Assembly (NCBI RefSeq): GCF_015706575.1
Contig: NW_024037072.1
Span: 26,785,162 to 26,849,161 of the forward strand
Reading direction: 5' to 3'
DNA: 64,000 bases
DNA from: Patiria miniata
Lineage: Eukaryota > Echinodermata > Asteroidea > Valvatida > Asterinidae
The notes beneath the pieces were generated by a model, which made no database searches, was not told the origin of the DNA, and was given only the letters and a program-made list of their open reading frames with translations. How positions within the stretch are numbered: the stretch's first letter is position 1; each line of letters starts with the position of its first letter. Shown here one piece after another: positions 55,944 through 64,000 of the stretch. The position numbers and the translations under genes are program-made.

Positions 55944-56120
55944 AGCCTCTTTATCATCATCATTCGGCTGCAATGCAGGCGACCAAGCTTTTCCACTCAT
56001 CTCTGTTGTGGGCCATGTTGGAGATGTTTTCAGGTGTAATGCCTTGAATTGGTGGGATATTATAAGGTAGTCCACACATTGCTGACCTCTGCGTCGCTTC
56101 CTATGTGATGGAAGGTATAG
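55944..56120 (-). pseudogene. LINE ORF2 C-terminal tail
   Basis: On the minus strand RKRRRGQQCVDYL is followed after a frameshift by GITPENISNMAHNRDEWKSL then VACIAAE and a stop. RDxWxxLV near a stop is the usual end of RTE-like LINE proteins. Confidence 0.75.
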
Positions 56121-56165
56121 AGCATGCATAGGTATGGCGTGCATTCTTGACATATAATCCAAATT

Positions 56166-56363
56166 AGAGATATCTCTATTAGGGATAGAGATATCTCTAA
56201 TTCGGACGTAAATATATACCATTTAATCCCTGTAGTAGAGATATCTCTACTATTAGTAAAAATATCTCTATTAGCAATAGAGATATCTCTATTAATAATA
56301 GAGATATCTCTATTTCCTCGATTAATGGCGATATCTGTATTATTAATAGAGATATCTCTATTT
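56166..56363. repeat. cluster of the perfect palindrome AGAGATATCTCT
   Basis: Six perfect copies (56166, 56187, 56237, 56279, 56300, 56348) and at least two degenerate ones occur in under 200 bp, joined by ATT/TAAT-rich linkers. Confidence 0.95.
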
Positions 56364-57264
56364 TCGGATTAAATGTCAAGGATGCACGCCATATATAGCT
56401 TACGACTTTATCACAAACATGACCCCGATAATTATTGCTCAATGTGAACAAAATGCATAAGTTAGCTGTAGAACCGTGGATTGTTGTGCAGAATTATATC
56501 CAGAGAACACATCAAGTTCAACGAACAAGACTGCGGGGGTAATGTCAAATGAAGAAGCAACGCGGTTATTTCTCCTTCTAATATAATTAATTCGCGTGCG
56601 GTGCTTTGAAAAGGCTCAGGTCGACGGAAACGATAGGGCAGTCGGAAATTGTCAGTTGGAGTCGACTATGCACGACCTTTGAATGTAGGAGCAATAGAAA
56701 CTGATGTCACTGAGGCCTATTCAGTTGTGAGCTATTACCTCATACGGTGTTTGAAGGACATGATGTGTGAGCGCCCTGATTTGCGACCTAGTACTGTTCG
56801 CGCGCGTTTGGGAGCGGAGTATGCATTACATTTATTGAGATGCCTGGTGGCAGCATTTTAGGCCTACTATTAAATTGTTTGTATCATGCACAGACTTCTT
56901 TTATTAGATGTCTATGGTATCATGTTAAGCTCATGCGCGCATGTTCAAAATGACCCAAGCAATAGATGTTTGCTGCCAGCAAGCGTTTTCAAAAGTCTCT
57001 CATTCTCGTCTGGATATATGTACTATGAACCTTAACTGTCCTTGTTTCTGTCCTTTTCACCGTTGAGGGAGTACGTGCAAGGAATACATAGCATCCATGA
57101 ATGTGCCAAAACTCATCCGATGGAAAATGGAAACGAATCCAGCAGCCTCCAGCATGCGTAAGTGGAACACTTCTAACCTCCTGCCTGGCCTGAGCCATAG
57201 AGTTGCTTAATAACAATTGATGTAACGCGAAGCTTCAATATTTGTATTTTGTCATTATATTATA

Positions 57265-57578
57265 CAAGGGCGGATCCGGGGGGGGGGCCAAAGGGGGCCA
57301 TGGCCCCCCCCCCCCCAAAACGAAACCAATTTTTTTTTTTTTTATGTGACATCGCAATAAAGGCAGGCAATGAGTACACAACTATCTTTTCCTCAAAAAA
57401 ACATTGGTTAAAGTGGTCAGAAATTGCCTCAGATCGCACCACAGAGCATCTAGAATCCAAATTTTTTTCGGGGCCCTTAAGCGGGCCCCGAACCCCACGC
57501 CGTATTTTTTGACCCACTTTTTTGGGGGACCAAATTTTTTTTGGCCCCTCCCAAAATTGTGTTCTGGATCCGCCCTTG
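57265..57578. mobile_element. 314-bp hAT-like MITE with 8-bp target duplication
   Basis: The ends CAAGGGCGGATCCGGGG and CTGGATCCGCCCTTG are inverted, and ATATTATA is duplicated (57257-57264, 57579-57586). A PPPP/GGG frame over the homopolymers is not a gene. Confidence 0.92.
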
Positions 57579-58010
57579 ATATTATAACTTATGCCTTGAA
57601 CTCATAAAAGGTTTGATGAAAGCTGACCTACTGCCTCTTGACTTGCTACAAAAACTTCTCAACTTTGAGGGAATAAGCTGGAAAAGACCTACTGATTTGA
57701 TATAATGCACAAAGGTTATGGAAACCAGTTCATTCTTCACGCGTCCTGAAACGTCCTGGGTCACTGTTTAACCTCGATTCCATGCGTAGACGTCGGGATG
57801 ATATGTTGCTATGTATTCTCATTCGATCTTCAATTACAGGAAGTGGATTTGGATCACACTAATGTACATCATGTATTAGGTGTTTGAACGTTCATTGTGA
57901 ATTATTTATGTCCAATCTTATTAAAAAGGGAATTTCCAATTTCTATTTTGCTCATCACATTATTATATTATGTGCAATGGTGTATGTTGGATGTTGTGAT
58001 TACGTCACGG

Positions 58011-58330
58011 TGCATAGGCGTAGCCAGCAAGGGGGGGGGGGGTTAAGGGGGTATTTTCCTCCCAATATTTTGTAAAGACTGCCCTTTTCCATTCAAATGC
58101 CATTTTTTTCACCAGTGCTTAACCCCCCCCCCCCACCCAATAATTTGTAAAGAGTGCCTTTTTTAAGAAGTGCCCTTTTTTTCTTAACAAGTGCCCTTTA
58201 TAAAAAGAAGTGGTGCCCTTTTTTTGTGCCATCGGCCGTTCCGGGTGCCTTGTCCAAACCGTGTCTACATTTCACCACGGATGTGCAAGTGCCCTTTTCA
58301 AGAAATTGTTACCCCCACCCCAATAAAAAT
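58011..58330. repeat. hAT-like MITE fragment
   Basis: CATAGGCGTAGCCAGC then a G run resembles one hAT-type end. AGTGCCCTTTTT-like words repeat through the rest. No matching right end was found. Confidence 0.5.
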
Positions 58331-58745
58331 GACCGTTCTACGTCGCTGCAGTGGCATTTTGAAAAAATCATTTGTTTTCCGATCCGATGAATCTGTGTTC
58401 CGAGGACCTTCTTTAGTCTTACTCCGTGCATATACATAGAGAACACATTCAAAAACAAACATTGACTCGCAGCATTGTAAAGGTATCTGACTATTCCGCA
58501 CCTAATTATTATAATGAACAAATTGATCCAATGGGGCCAAAGAGTAGCTATAGACCCTATGCTTATCAGCCATTTTAGAGGCCACCCGTATACCTTTGTT
58601 TGGCTGGGATCAACAGAAGTGAACTTTTGTGCATTCATTGTTACTGAATGATAATAAAAAAGATGCCTTCTAAGGTGGCCACTTATACGCATAAGGTCGA
58701 TTGTGGTAGCGTACCGCCCGATGTAATGGGGACGAGGTAGATGAG

Positions 58746-59416
58746 ACTGCGCAATAGCCATAGCCTTGTTGTCATTTTGTGATTGGACAATAACGACTTT
58801 GTGTTCAATGGATGTACGTAATCATGTACATTACGTACGGGCGTGTACATGCTTATACAAGACCAGATCTTGCATGATTTTTTTGTGACGTACGCGCAGG
58901 AACAACTTTATCATTTCACAAAACCCATACGTGTGAAGATCTTGACAGTTCGATGTAAAATGGAAATGGCATGATCTTATCCAAACACATCGCAATGATT
59001 CGTTGGACAATTGTGCATAAAGCAGTTGGGAATGGAAGAATAACTTCTTTCTTTTAGATTTTTTTTATACATCTAAATTTATTAATTTTATATAGGCCTA
59101 TACACATACATACTTTCTTTAGAACAAAAACCCCTTATTTTATGCATCTAAATTTATTAATTTATACATATACACGTTTGCGTATAAAATTTGATCCCTG
59201 GTTTCTTTTTAAGTATTGTTTTAATTTTAAACTAAATCAACCCCTTTCTTTACTTCATTCATTCATTCATTCATTCATATTTATTTTGCCAATATAAAAA
59301 CAATACATGAAACGCACGTCGTACGCGCGTACGTTGGAGTTATTAAACTGCGAACAACCGAACGTCGTTAATCGTCCAATCACAAAATGGCAACAAGGCT
59401 ACGGCTATTGCGCAGT
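58746..59416. mobile_element. 671-bp MITE with about 60-bp inverted repeats and 8-bp duplication
   Basis: ACTGCGCAATAGCCATAGCC, then TTGTTGTCATTTTGTGATTG, is inverted at 59364-59416. TAGATGAG flanks it (58738-58745, 59417-59424). A CATT microsatellite and TACGCGCGTA palindromes lie inside. Confidence 0.92.
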
Positions 59417-60179
59417 TAGATGAGGGGTGAAATTTCTCTTTTGTTAGGTTAGTTGAAAGGTGCTCAATTCGCCCTTTGTGACACCGCGAATACCTGACGC
59501 CACGGAATTAATTTGCGTTCGTGTTAATATCGTGATACACCATCATGGGCTGGTCTTGGGGAAAAATCTTGTTTACATAGAATAAGTTGAAATAGTAACA
59601 ATCGGCAGCCGTAATATTTTTACGCTTTTTTCCATGGCGTAATTTTAAACAACGATTTGAAAAAGTAAGTTTTCCAAAACTAATTTTACATTTATCCTGG
59701 GGGAAAAGTAACAGTTATTGACGTCAGATGTGATTATGTATCATGTTTCCATTGATAATTCAATGGAAGCAGGGTTTGTACTCGACACATATAATGTCAA
59801 CATGTAGTTCACGCCAATGGTCTCCCTTTCTAGGGCCCCATGTTCATGTATTTGGGCGGCGTTACCTTCACAGATAATGTTAAACCATGCCCTTTAATTA
59901 TTCCCGCATCCGGCAGTATTGTTCGGTTATTGCTGTCTTATTTCCAATTGAGTGAAGACTAAAAGGAACTTCATCATTCAATCCAATTTACATCTGAGTG
60001 TTTTCCCTCCAAAGTAACTCTCTTTATAATTGAATATATTTATAAACAGCCCGGTCCATAGCTTTACTCCTTGGAAATGGGTTCAGTTTTAGTAGCGTCC
60101 GATTTGCTAGTCTGACCATACGCCTTTTGTCCTGAACACATCAGGGGCTGGGGTTGGAGCACCCCTCTCCCAGGTGTGC

Positions 60180-60400
60180 ATGTAACCCTGTGTCCCTCAC
60201 TCAGAGTGTGGAGAAGGAAAAAAACAACTTCGTACATTTAAATCAAATTACGTTTTGCCCTTCACCGACGTATAAACACTGTATACTCAGTGTGTTACCT
60301 CCCGAGTGAAAGTTGGAAAAAAAATACTCGGGTGGGACTCGAACCCGCGACCTTCCGCTTGTTAGTGCATCTGTCTTACCACTCGACCACCGAGCTAATG
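60180..60400 (-). repeat. tRNA-derived SINE, copy 1
   Basis: On the minus strand the head (about 60322-60397) has an A box TGGTCGAGTGG and B box GGTTCGAGTCC and ends in CCCACCCGAG. The anticodon arm does not pair. The body at 60254-60320 recurs at 61015-61085. Confidence 0.75.
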
Positions 60401-61009
60401 GGATCGTTTCAACCTCGTCCCCAGTGCTTACTTTATTTCCAACCTCGTTTCCAATAGTAAGCCCTGGATAGGAAACTTTCTTCCTGTATCCTAATTCGAT
60501 ACCGCAATTTGCTAATAATGGATTTATATCGTGTAGTTGGTGTTGTTATTTCCAATGTGCATTACGTGCTTTCACGATCATTGTAATTATAACGTCCACA
60601 CCTTCTCAATAATACTGCTTTTCTTTCCAGTTTGCTCATATTAATATGAAATGTAATTCTCCATATTGACGGGCCTGCATGATTGTAACATTTGAACAAA
60701 AAAAATTCGTGTTTTCATAATTGAAGCTGTTTTTACCCCAGACACCGCACACAAAAACAAACGCTAATGTAACGCACATGCAGGCACCAGACTATTCCTC
60801 ATTTGCAAACGTGTTCAAAAATCTTGCACATGCAAATGATCCAATACCAGGGTGAGAGAGCAGGTAGTGCTGGGCGTGTACTGCTCGACACCCTGGGGAC
60901 GAGGTTGGGATCGTTTGGCTGGTTCGAATCTGATGTACATGTACATAGCAACGGGTACCGCATTAACTATTCATAAGATGGAATTTTGCGTCGGGACCGG
61001 TGATGTAAA

Positions 61010-61115
61010 TCAAAAAGGTTTTGCCCTTCACCGACGTATAAACACTCTATACTCAGTGTGTTACCTCCCGAATGAAACTTGGAAAAAAGTACTCGGATGG
61101 GACTCGAACCCAACT
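61010..61115 (-). repeat. tRNA-derived SINE, copy 2 (truncated)
   Basis: TTTGCCCTTCACCGACGTAT and ACTCAGTGTGTTACCTCCCG match copy 1. The tRNA-like head is cut off after GGGACTCGAACCC. Confidence 0.75.
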
Positions 61116-61339
61116 TCGTAGATTGTTTGAAACTATGACCAAACCCATTGTGTGGCCTATTCATGAGCACAAAATGGAAATAGGCCTTGGAAACAAATGG
61201 GTAAAAAACGGCCGAACAACTTTAGTTGGTAGTACACGATTCGTTAACCAAGATGAATGATCAAATTTGTTATCAAGGTTGAGGTATGGCCAGTCTGGTG
61301 TGCAGAGCCACACGAACGAACGTCTGAATTACGTCCTGC

Positions 61340-61690
61340 AGGGCATGCAAATATAATGCAATCCCGCGCGCCAGCCAATCGGAGTCGACTTTAGAAACGG
61401 TGACGTCATTTCGGTCAGGAGTGTGGACTTCGCTGTTCATTTGTCAATTTGGCTGCCAACAACGGGTTATGGAAGACACGATAGAAGCTGTCCGCAGTTT
61501 TGTTTTGCAGAATTAATCGCCGAATCTGCGCGAACGCACTATTCCATAGATTAGGTTATAAGGGGAATGGGAAAACCATGGATCGATTCAGCTCGGTGCA
61601 CCTCGTAAATGTACATTGGTGCTCACTCTATATATGGCGCGTGGTTCACTCTATATATGACGCGTTAAACGCCAATTCTCGTAGTTAAAA
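61340..61690. repeat. dispersed repeat shared with 32080-32415
   Basis: Has GCGCGCCAGCCAATCGGAGT and GTGACGTCATTTCGGTC, followed by an AATCGCCGAATCTGCG block. Two TCTATATATGRCGCGT-like units lie near its right end. Confidence 0.75.
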
Positions 61691-62348
61691 GTGTCAAAAG
61701 TGTCAAAAGTACTTCCCCCTCCTCCCCCTTATGCTTTTCACCATTGGGGAAAAAAACCTTCCCTACCTCCCCTCTGCCGTCGTATTTACGTCATTCATCC
61801 ACTCGAAATCAATTCCATTGTGATGTTTCTTTGCATTGGACTGAAGAAAAACTAACGGTAGAGAGAGATGTTTGTGTAAATCATTGCATCCAACTGCACC
61901 AGTGTGAGTTGACTTTTCGTAGCCTAGAGCTATACCATTCAATTCTGTTTTCACACATCTGTGTAATAATAAGTATCGCAATTGGTAACCTAACGGTTGT
62001 TGGTACAGTCGGTTTTTTTGGGTGTCTATGAACAGTTGGTTATAGAAATGACAGACAAAGCAATTAATAACTTGATTTGATTATTCGTTCATGTGGGAAG
62101 AATTATTTGATTATTCGTTCATGTGGGAAAGACAGCGAAGACAAATAGCCGATATTAAATCAAGTTTCTCCGCTAATAATAAAACAACCACGCAAAGACA
62201 ATATGGATGGGTGGACATTTATTTTAATTTATTTCAACTTTCTTTAACATAAGAAGCTCTTCATTAACATATTCATCATTTAAAGATGGAAACAAAGCAA
62301 ACAAAGGATAGTTCTGGCAATGCATGGTTGCTGTTTGTCTTTCGTTAG

Positions 62349-62358
62349 GTATATAATG
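62349..62358 (+). promoter_or_regulatory. possible TATA box upstream of the GPCR
   Basis: GTATATAATG lies about 50 bp before the start codon. Position is rather close for a TATA box unless the 5' UTR is very short. Confidence 0.25.
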
Positions 62359-62399
62359 AGCGTACGATGGGGTAAGTTAAACTGATCAACACGACATTC

Positions 62400-63305
62400 A
62401 TGTGCGATATGGCTTTGTTTAACGCGTCTGAGACCACATCAGTCCCGAATCTCGGAGGTGATAACTTTCCAAGCAGATTGATTCAAGATGTTATTAACAC
62501 CATCATCGCCTGTCTGGCTGTGCTCGGCAATGCCATGGTCATCACCGTTATGCTGCTCAGACGTCGAGCGTTTAGCTCCTTCACGAATCGTCTGCTCCTG
62601 CACCAGTCCGTCATAGATGCACTAAACGGGCTGATGTTCTTTCTCTTCACTGTGGTCCCGGAGTTTCCCTTTATGGTCTCTCTGGAAGGTAACGCGTACG
62701 ACCAGCTGGCTTGCCGCGTCGTGTACTCGGGAGTCCTGCATTGGTCTCTCAACGTGACCTCTACCTACAACCTCGTCATCATCTCGTTGGAGCGATTCAT
62801 GGCGACTTGCTACCCAGTGAAGCATCGTAACACCTGGTCCAAGTCTAAGCTGAAGTTAGCCCTGGCCACCTCCTGGGCCGTCGGATTCCTGTACGGCTCC
62901 CACATGCTCTTCGTCTTTGAACCACGTCAGGGAGAGTGCCAGGCAATCCGAATGGGGTTAGGCCTTCGGGTCTTGCTCTGGGTGGTGGTGGTGGTGGGGA
63001 CGGAGTACTTGGTACCCCTAGCGATCCTGATCTACACTTACACTCGTATACTGATCGCCCTGACCCGAAAAGTCGGCAATCCAGCTGGTGGTCAACTGAA
63101 CTCACTAAGCAAAGCGAAGAAGAACGTGTTGGTGACAGTGCTGCTTGCTGGTATCATGTTCGTTGTCTGCTGGACGCCGGCCGAAATCTACTACATCGAC
63201 GTTCTCTTCTTCGATGACAGCTTTGGTGATGGCGTGTACGTGGCTCTGACCGGTGTCCTGGCCTGCAACATGTTCATCAATCCCATCATCTACTGCTTCA
63301 AGTAA
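62400..63305 (+). CDS. intronless class A (rhodopsin-like) orphan GPCR, stop codon directly after NPxxY
   Basis: A single 301-codon frame with all seven helices. An N-glycosylation site (Asn8) precedes TM1, which has GN at 43-44. TM2 has Asp73. TM3 starts with Cys105 and ends in ERF (131-133) in place of DRY. Cys180 in the second outer loop can pair with Cys105. TM5 has Pro206, TM6 CWTP (257-260) and TM7 NPIIY (294-298). The frame ends FK-TAA, before any helix 8. The same frame then runs on for 33 codons (see pseudogene entry). The family is a peptide- or amine-type receptor of the expanded, intronless sort seen in echinoderms and amphioxus. The ligand cannot be told. The first Met is chosen as the only one before TM1 with an N-glycan site; Met4 is an alternative. 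Confidence 0.9.
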   Translation: MCDMALFNASETTSVPNLGGDNFPSRLIQDVINTIIACLAVLGNAMVITVMLLRRRAFSSFTNRLLLHQSVIDALNGLMFFLFTVVPEFPFMVSLEGNAYDQLACRVVYSGVLHWSLNVTSTYNLVIISLERFMATCYPVKHRNTWSKSKLKLALATSWAVGFLYGSHMLFVFEPRQGECQAIRMGLGLRVLLWVVVVVGTEYLVPLAILIYTYTRILIALTRKVGNPAGGQLNSLSKAKKNVLVTVLLAGIMFVVCWTPAEIYYIDVLFFDDSFGDGVYVALTGVLACNMFINPIIYCFK

Positions 63306-63407
63306 AAGCGTTTCCGAGTCCAACTCGGCGAGCTTGTGATGAAGCGATGCCGAGGGAATCGCGTGCAAGATGAGCAAAGCATTTCGCTCTCAGCCACTGA
63401 CCCTTGA
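63306..63407 (+). pseudogene. GPCR helix 8 and C-tail behind an in-frame TAA
   Basis: After TAA 63303-63305 the receptor frame continues KRFRVQLGELVMKRCRGN and on to TGA 63405-63407. This has the basic-hydrophobic pattern and palmitoylation-type Cys of a normal helix 8. Most receptors of this sort have an aromatic residue at the stop position, one base away from TAA. So this is likely a nonsense change, a sequencing error, or readthrough. Confidence 0.75.
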
Positions 63408-63644
63408 CTGAATCTGACGTGTTGCAATTCGCAGACAGTCGGAGAACAGACAATCCAATATTGACAAGCAAAACAAGCAAACGTCACAGACAATCGAGAT
63501 TATGTTTCATTGCATTACATACGGACCACGCGTAAAGGGAACATTTGAGAAACTGTAGGTTTTTATTCTATTAAAAAATCACAACGATGTGCGCACATGA
63601 CGTCAGTTTCAGTTAAATACTTTGGGACACTAGATTATAAAATA
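63408..63644. other. GPCR 3' flank, nothing recognised
   Basis: No repeat, poly-A signal of certain identity or coding frame was seen. Confidence 0.4.
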
Positions 63645-64000
63645 CAGGGTGTGTCAAAAAAAGCGAAACCCAAATGTCGGGACCATTGTTTTAATGAAGT
63701 TCTGCATGTAGCACTTTCAAAATCTAGGATGTAAAATCCCAATTCATAAGCTTTCCATAGTACAAGAATTATCTAAATCACTTATGTACTTTTAAAGTTA
63801 CGGAATTTAAACAAAACCGCCGTTTTAAAGTTCTGTCCACGGTTCACAAGAAGGTTAGTGTTCTTTGAGCAAAACGAAAAAAAAATCACATACTTATATA
63901 TGACTGTGTGTGTGTATGTGAATTGTGTTCGTTTTGCTGAAAGAACGCACACTTTTTTTGTGATCCGTGGACAGAACTTAAAAACAGTGGTTGTGTTTAA
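63645..64000. mobile_element. inverted-repeat element cut by the window end
   Basis: It begins CAGGGTGTGTCAAAAAAAGC. TAAAGTTCTGTCCACGG and AAGAACACTAACC-like blocks around 63820-63880 are inverted at about 63930-63985, with a TG microsatellite between. The right end lies outside. Confidence 0.6.

Larger units (their letters stand above)
42775..62399. other. 19.6-kb gene-poor region downstream of SLC25A21
   Basis: No conserved protein-coding exon was recognised. Transposon-derived pieces are listed separately. Stretches with no repeat signature that I can see are 43330-44770, 50690-50990, 51730-53600, 55240-55640, 56380-57240 and 59430-60060. Confidence 0.6.

Noticed and set aside
58309..58761. 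150-residue minus-strand frame
   Set aside because: Runs from a hAT-like fragment towards a MITE, with no family pattern and composition typical of chance.
60322..60397. A tRNA gene on the minus strand
   Set aside because: The boxes are good but the anticodon stem does not pair, and its 3' body is repeated at 61010. Read as a SINE head.
62483..63105. Minus-strand frames within the GPCR
   Set aside because: Shadows of the receptor frame.

Overview
This window is a piece of an animal nuclear genome, not a microbial one. It has multi-exon genes with GT-AG introns, about 60 kb of AT-moderate non-coding DNA and a very dense load of miniature inverted-repeat transposons (MITEs), SINE and LINE pieces and satellites. 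The gene content points to an invertebrate deuterostome (echinoderm, hemichordate or cephalochordate). No species can be named from the sequence alone.

The core is a head-to-head gene pair. On the minus strand, exons from 25479 down to 4833 encode an orthologue of MIPOL1 (mirror-image polydactyly 1, a coiled-coil protein). On the plus strand, eight exons from 31764 to 42774 encode a complete 301-residue mitochondrial 2-oxodicarboxylate carrier, SLC25A21. These two genes sit side by side in the same divergent arrangement in vertebrates, between PAX9 and FOXA1. They form part of the conserved deuterostome 'pharyngeal gene cluster' (nkx2.1, nkx2.2, msxlx, pax1/9, slc25A21, mipol1, foxA). By that order pax1/9 would be expected beyond the right edge and foxA beyond the left edge. 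Neither is inside the window.

Layout: 1-746 holds the last two exons of an unrecognised plus-strand gene that converges on MIPOL1. 747-4832 contains a candidate MIPOL1 terminal exon and repeats. 4833-25479 is MIPOL1, whose introns carry an 11-bp minisatellite with higher-order structure, hAT-like and TTAA-type MITEs and a 2-kb nested foldback element 29 bp from the exon 1 splice donor. 25480-31763 is the divergent intergenic region, with a three-level transposon nest. 31764-42774 is SLC25A21, with a 59-bp poly-C run and several MITEs in its introns. 42775-62399 is gene-poor and contains a 1.66-kb inverted-repeat element built on a 21-bp satellite, more MITEs, LINE 3' ends, SINEs, a palindromic 12-mer cluster and some unique non-repetitive stretches that could be regulatory. 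62400-63305 is an intronless class A GPCR. Its frame stops at a TAA directly after the NPxxY motif and then stays open through what looks like a normal helix 8 and tail. 63645-64000 enters another inverted-repeat element.

SLC25A21 and MIPOL1 are not known to act in one pathway. Their linkage is usually explained by regulatory DNA for neighbouring transcription-factor genes lying in and around them. All splice sites were read by eye with phase checked exon to exon. No similarity search was run.
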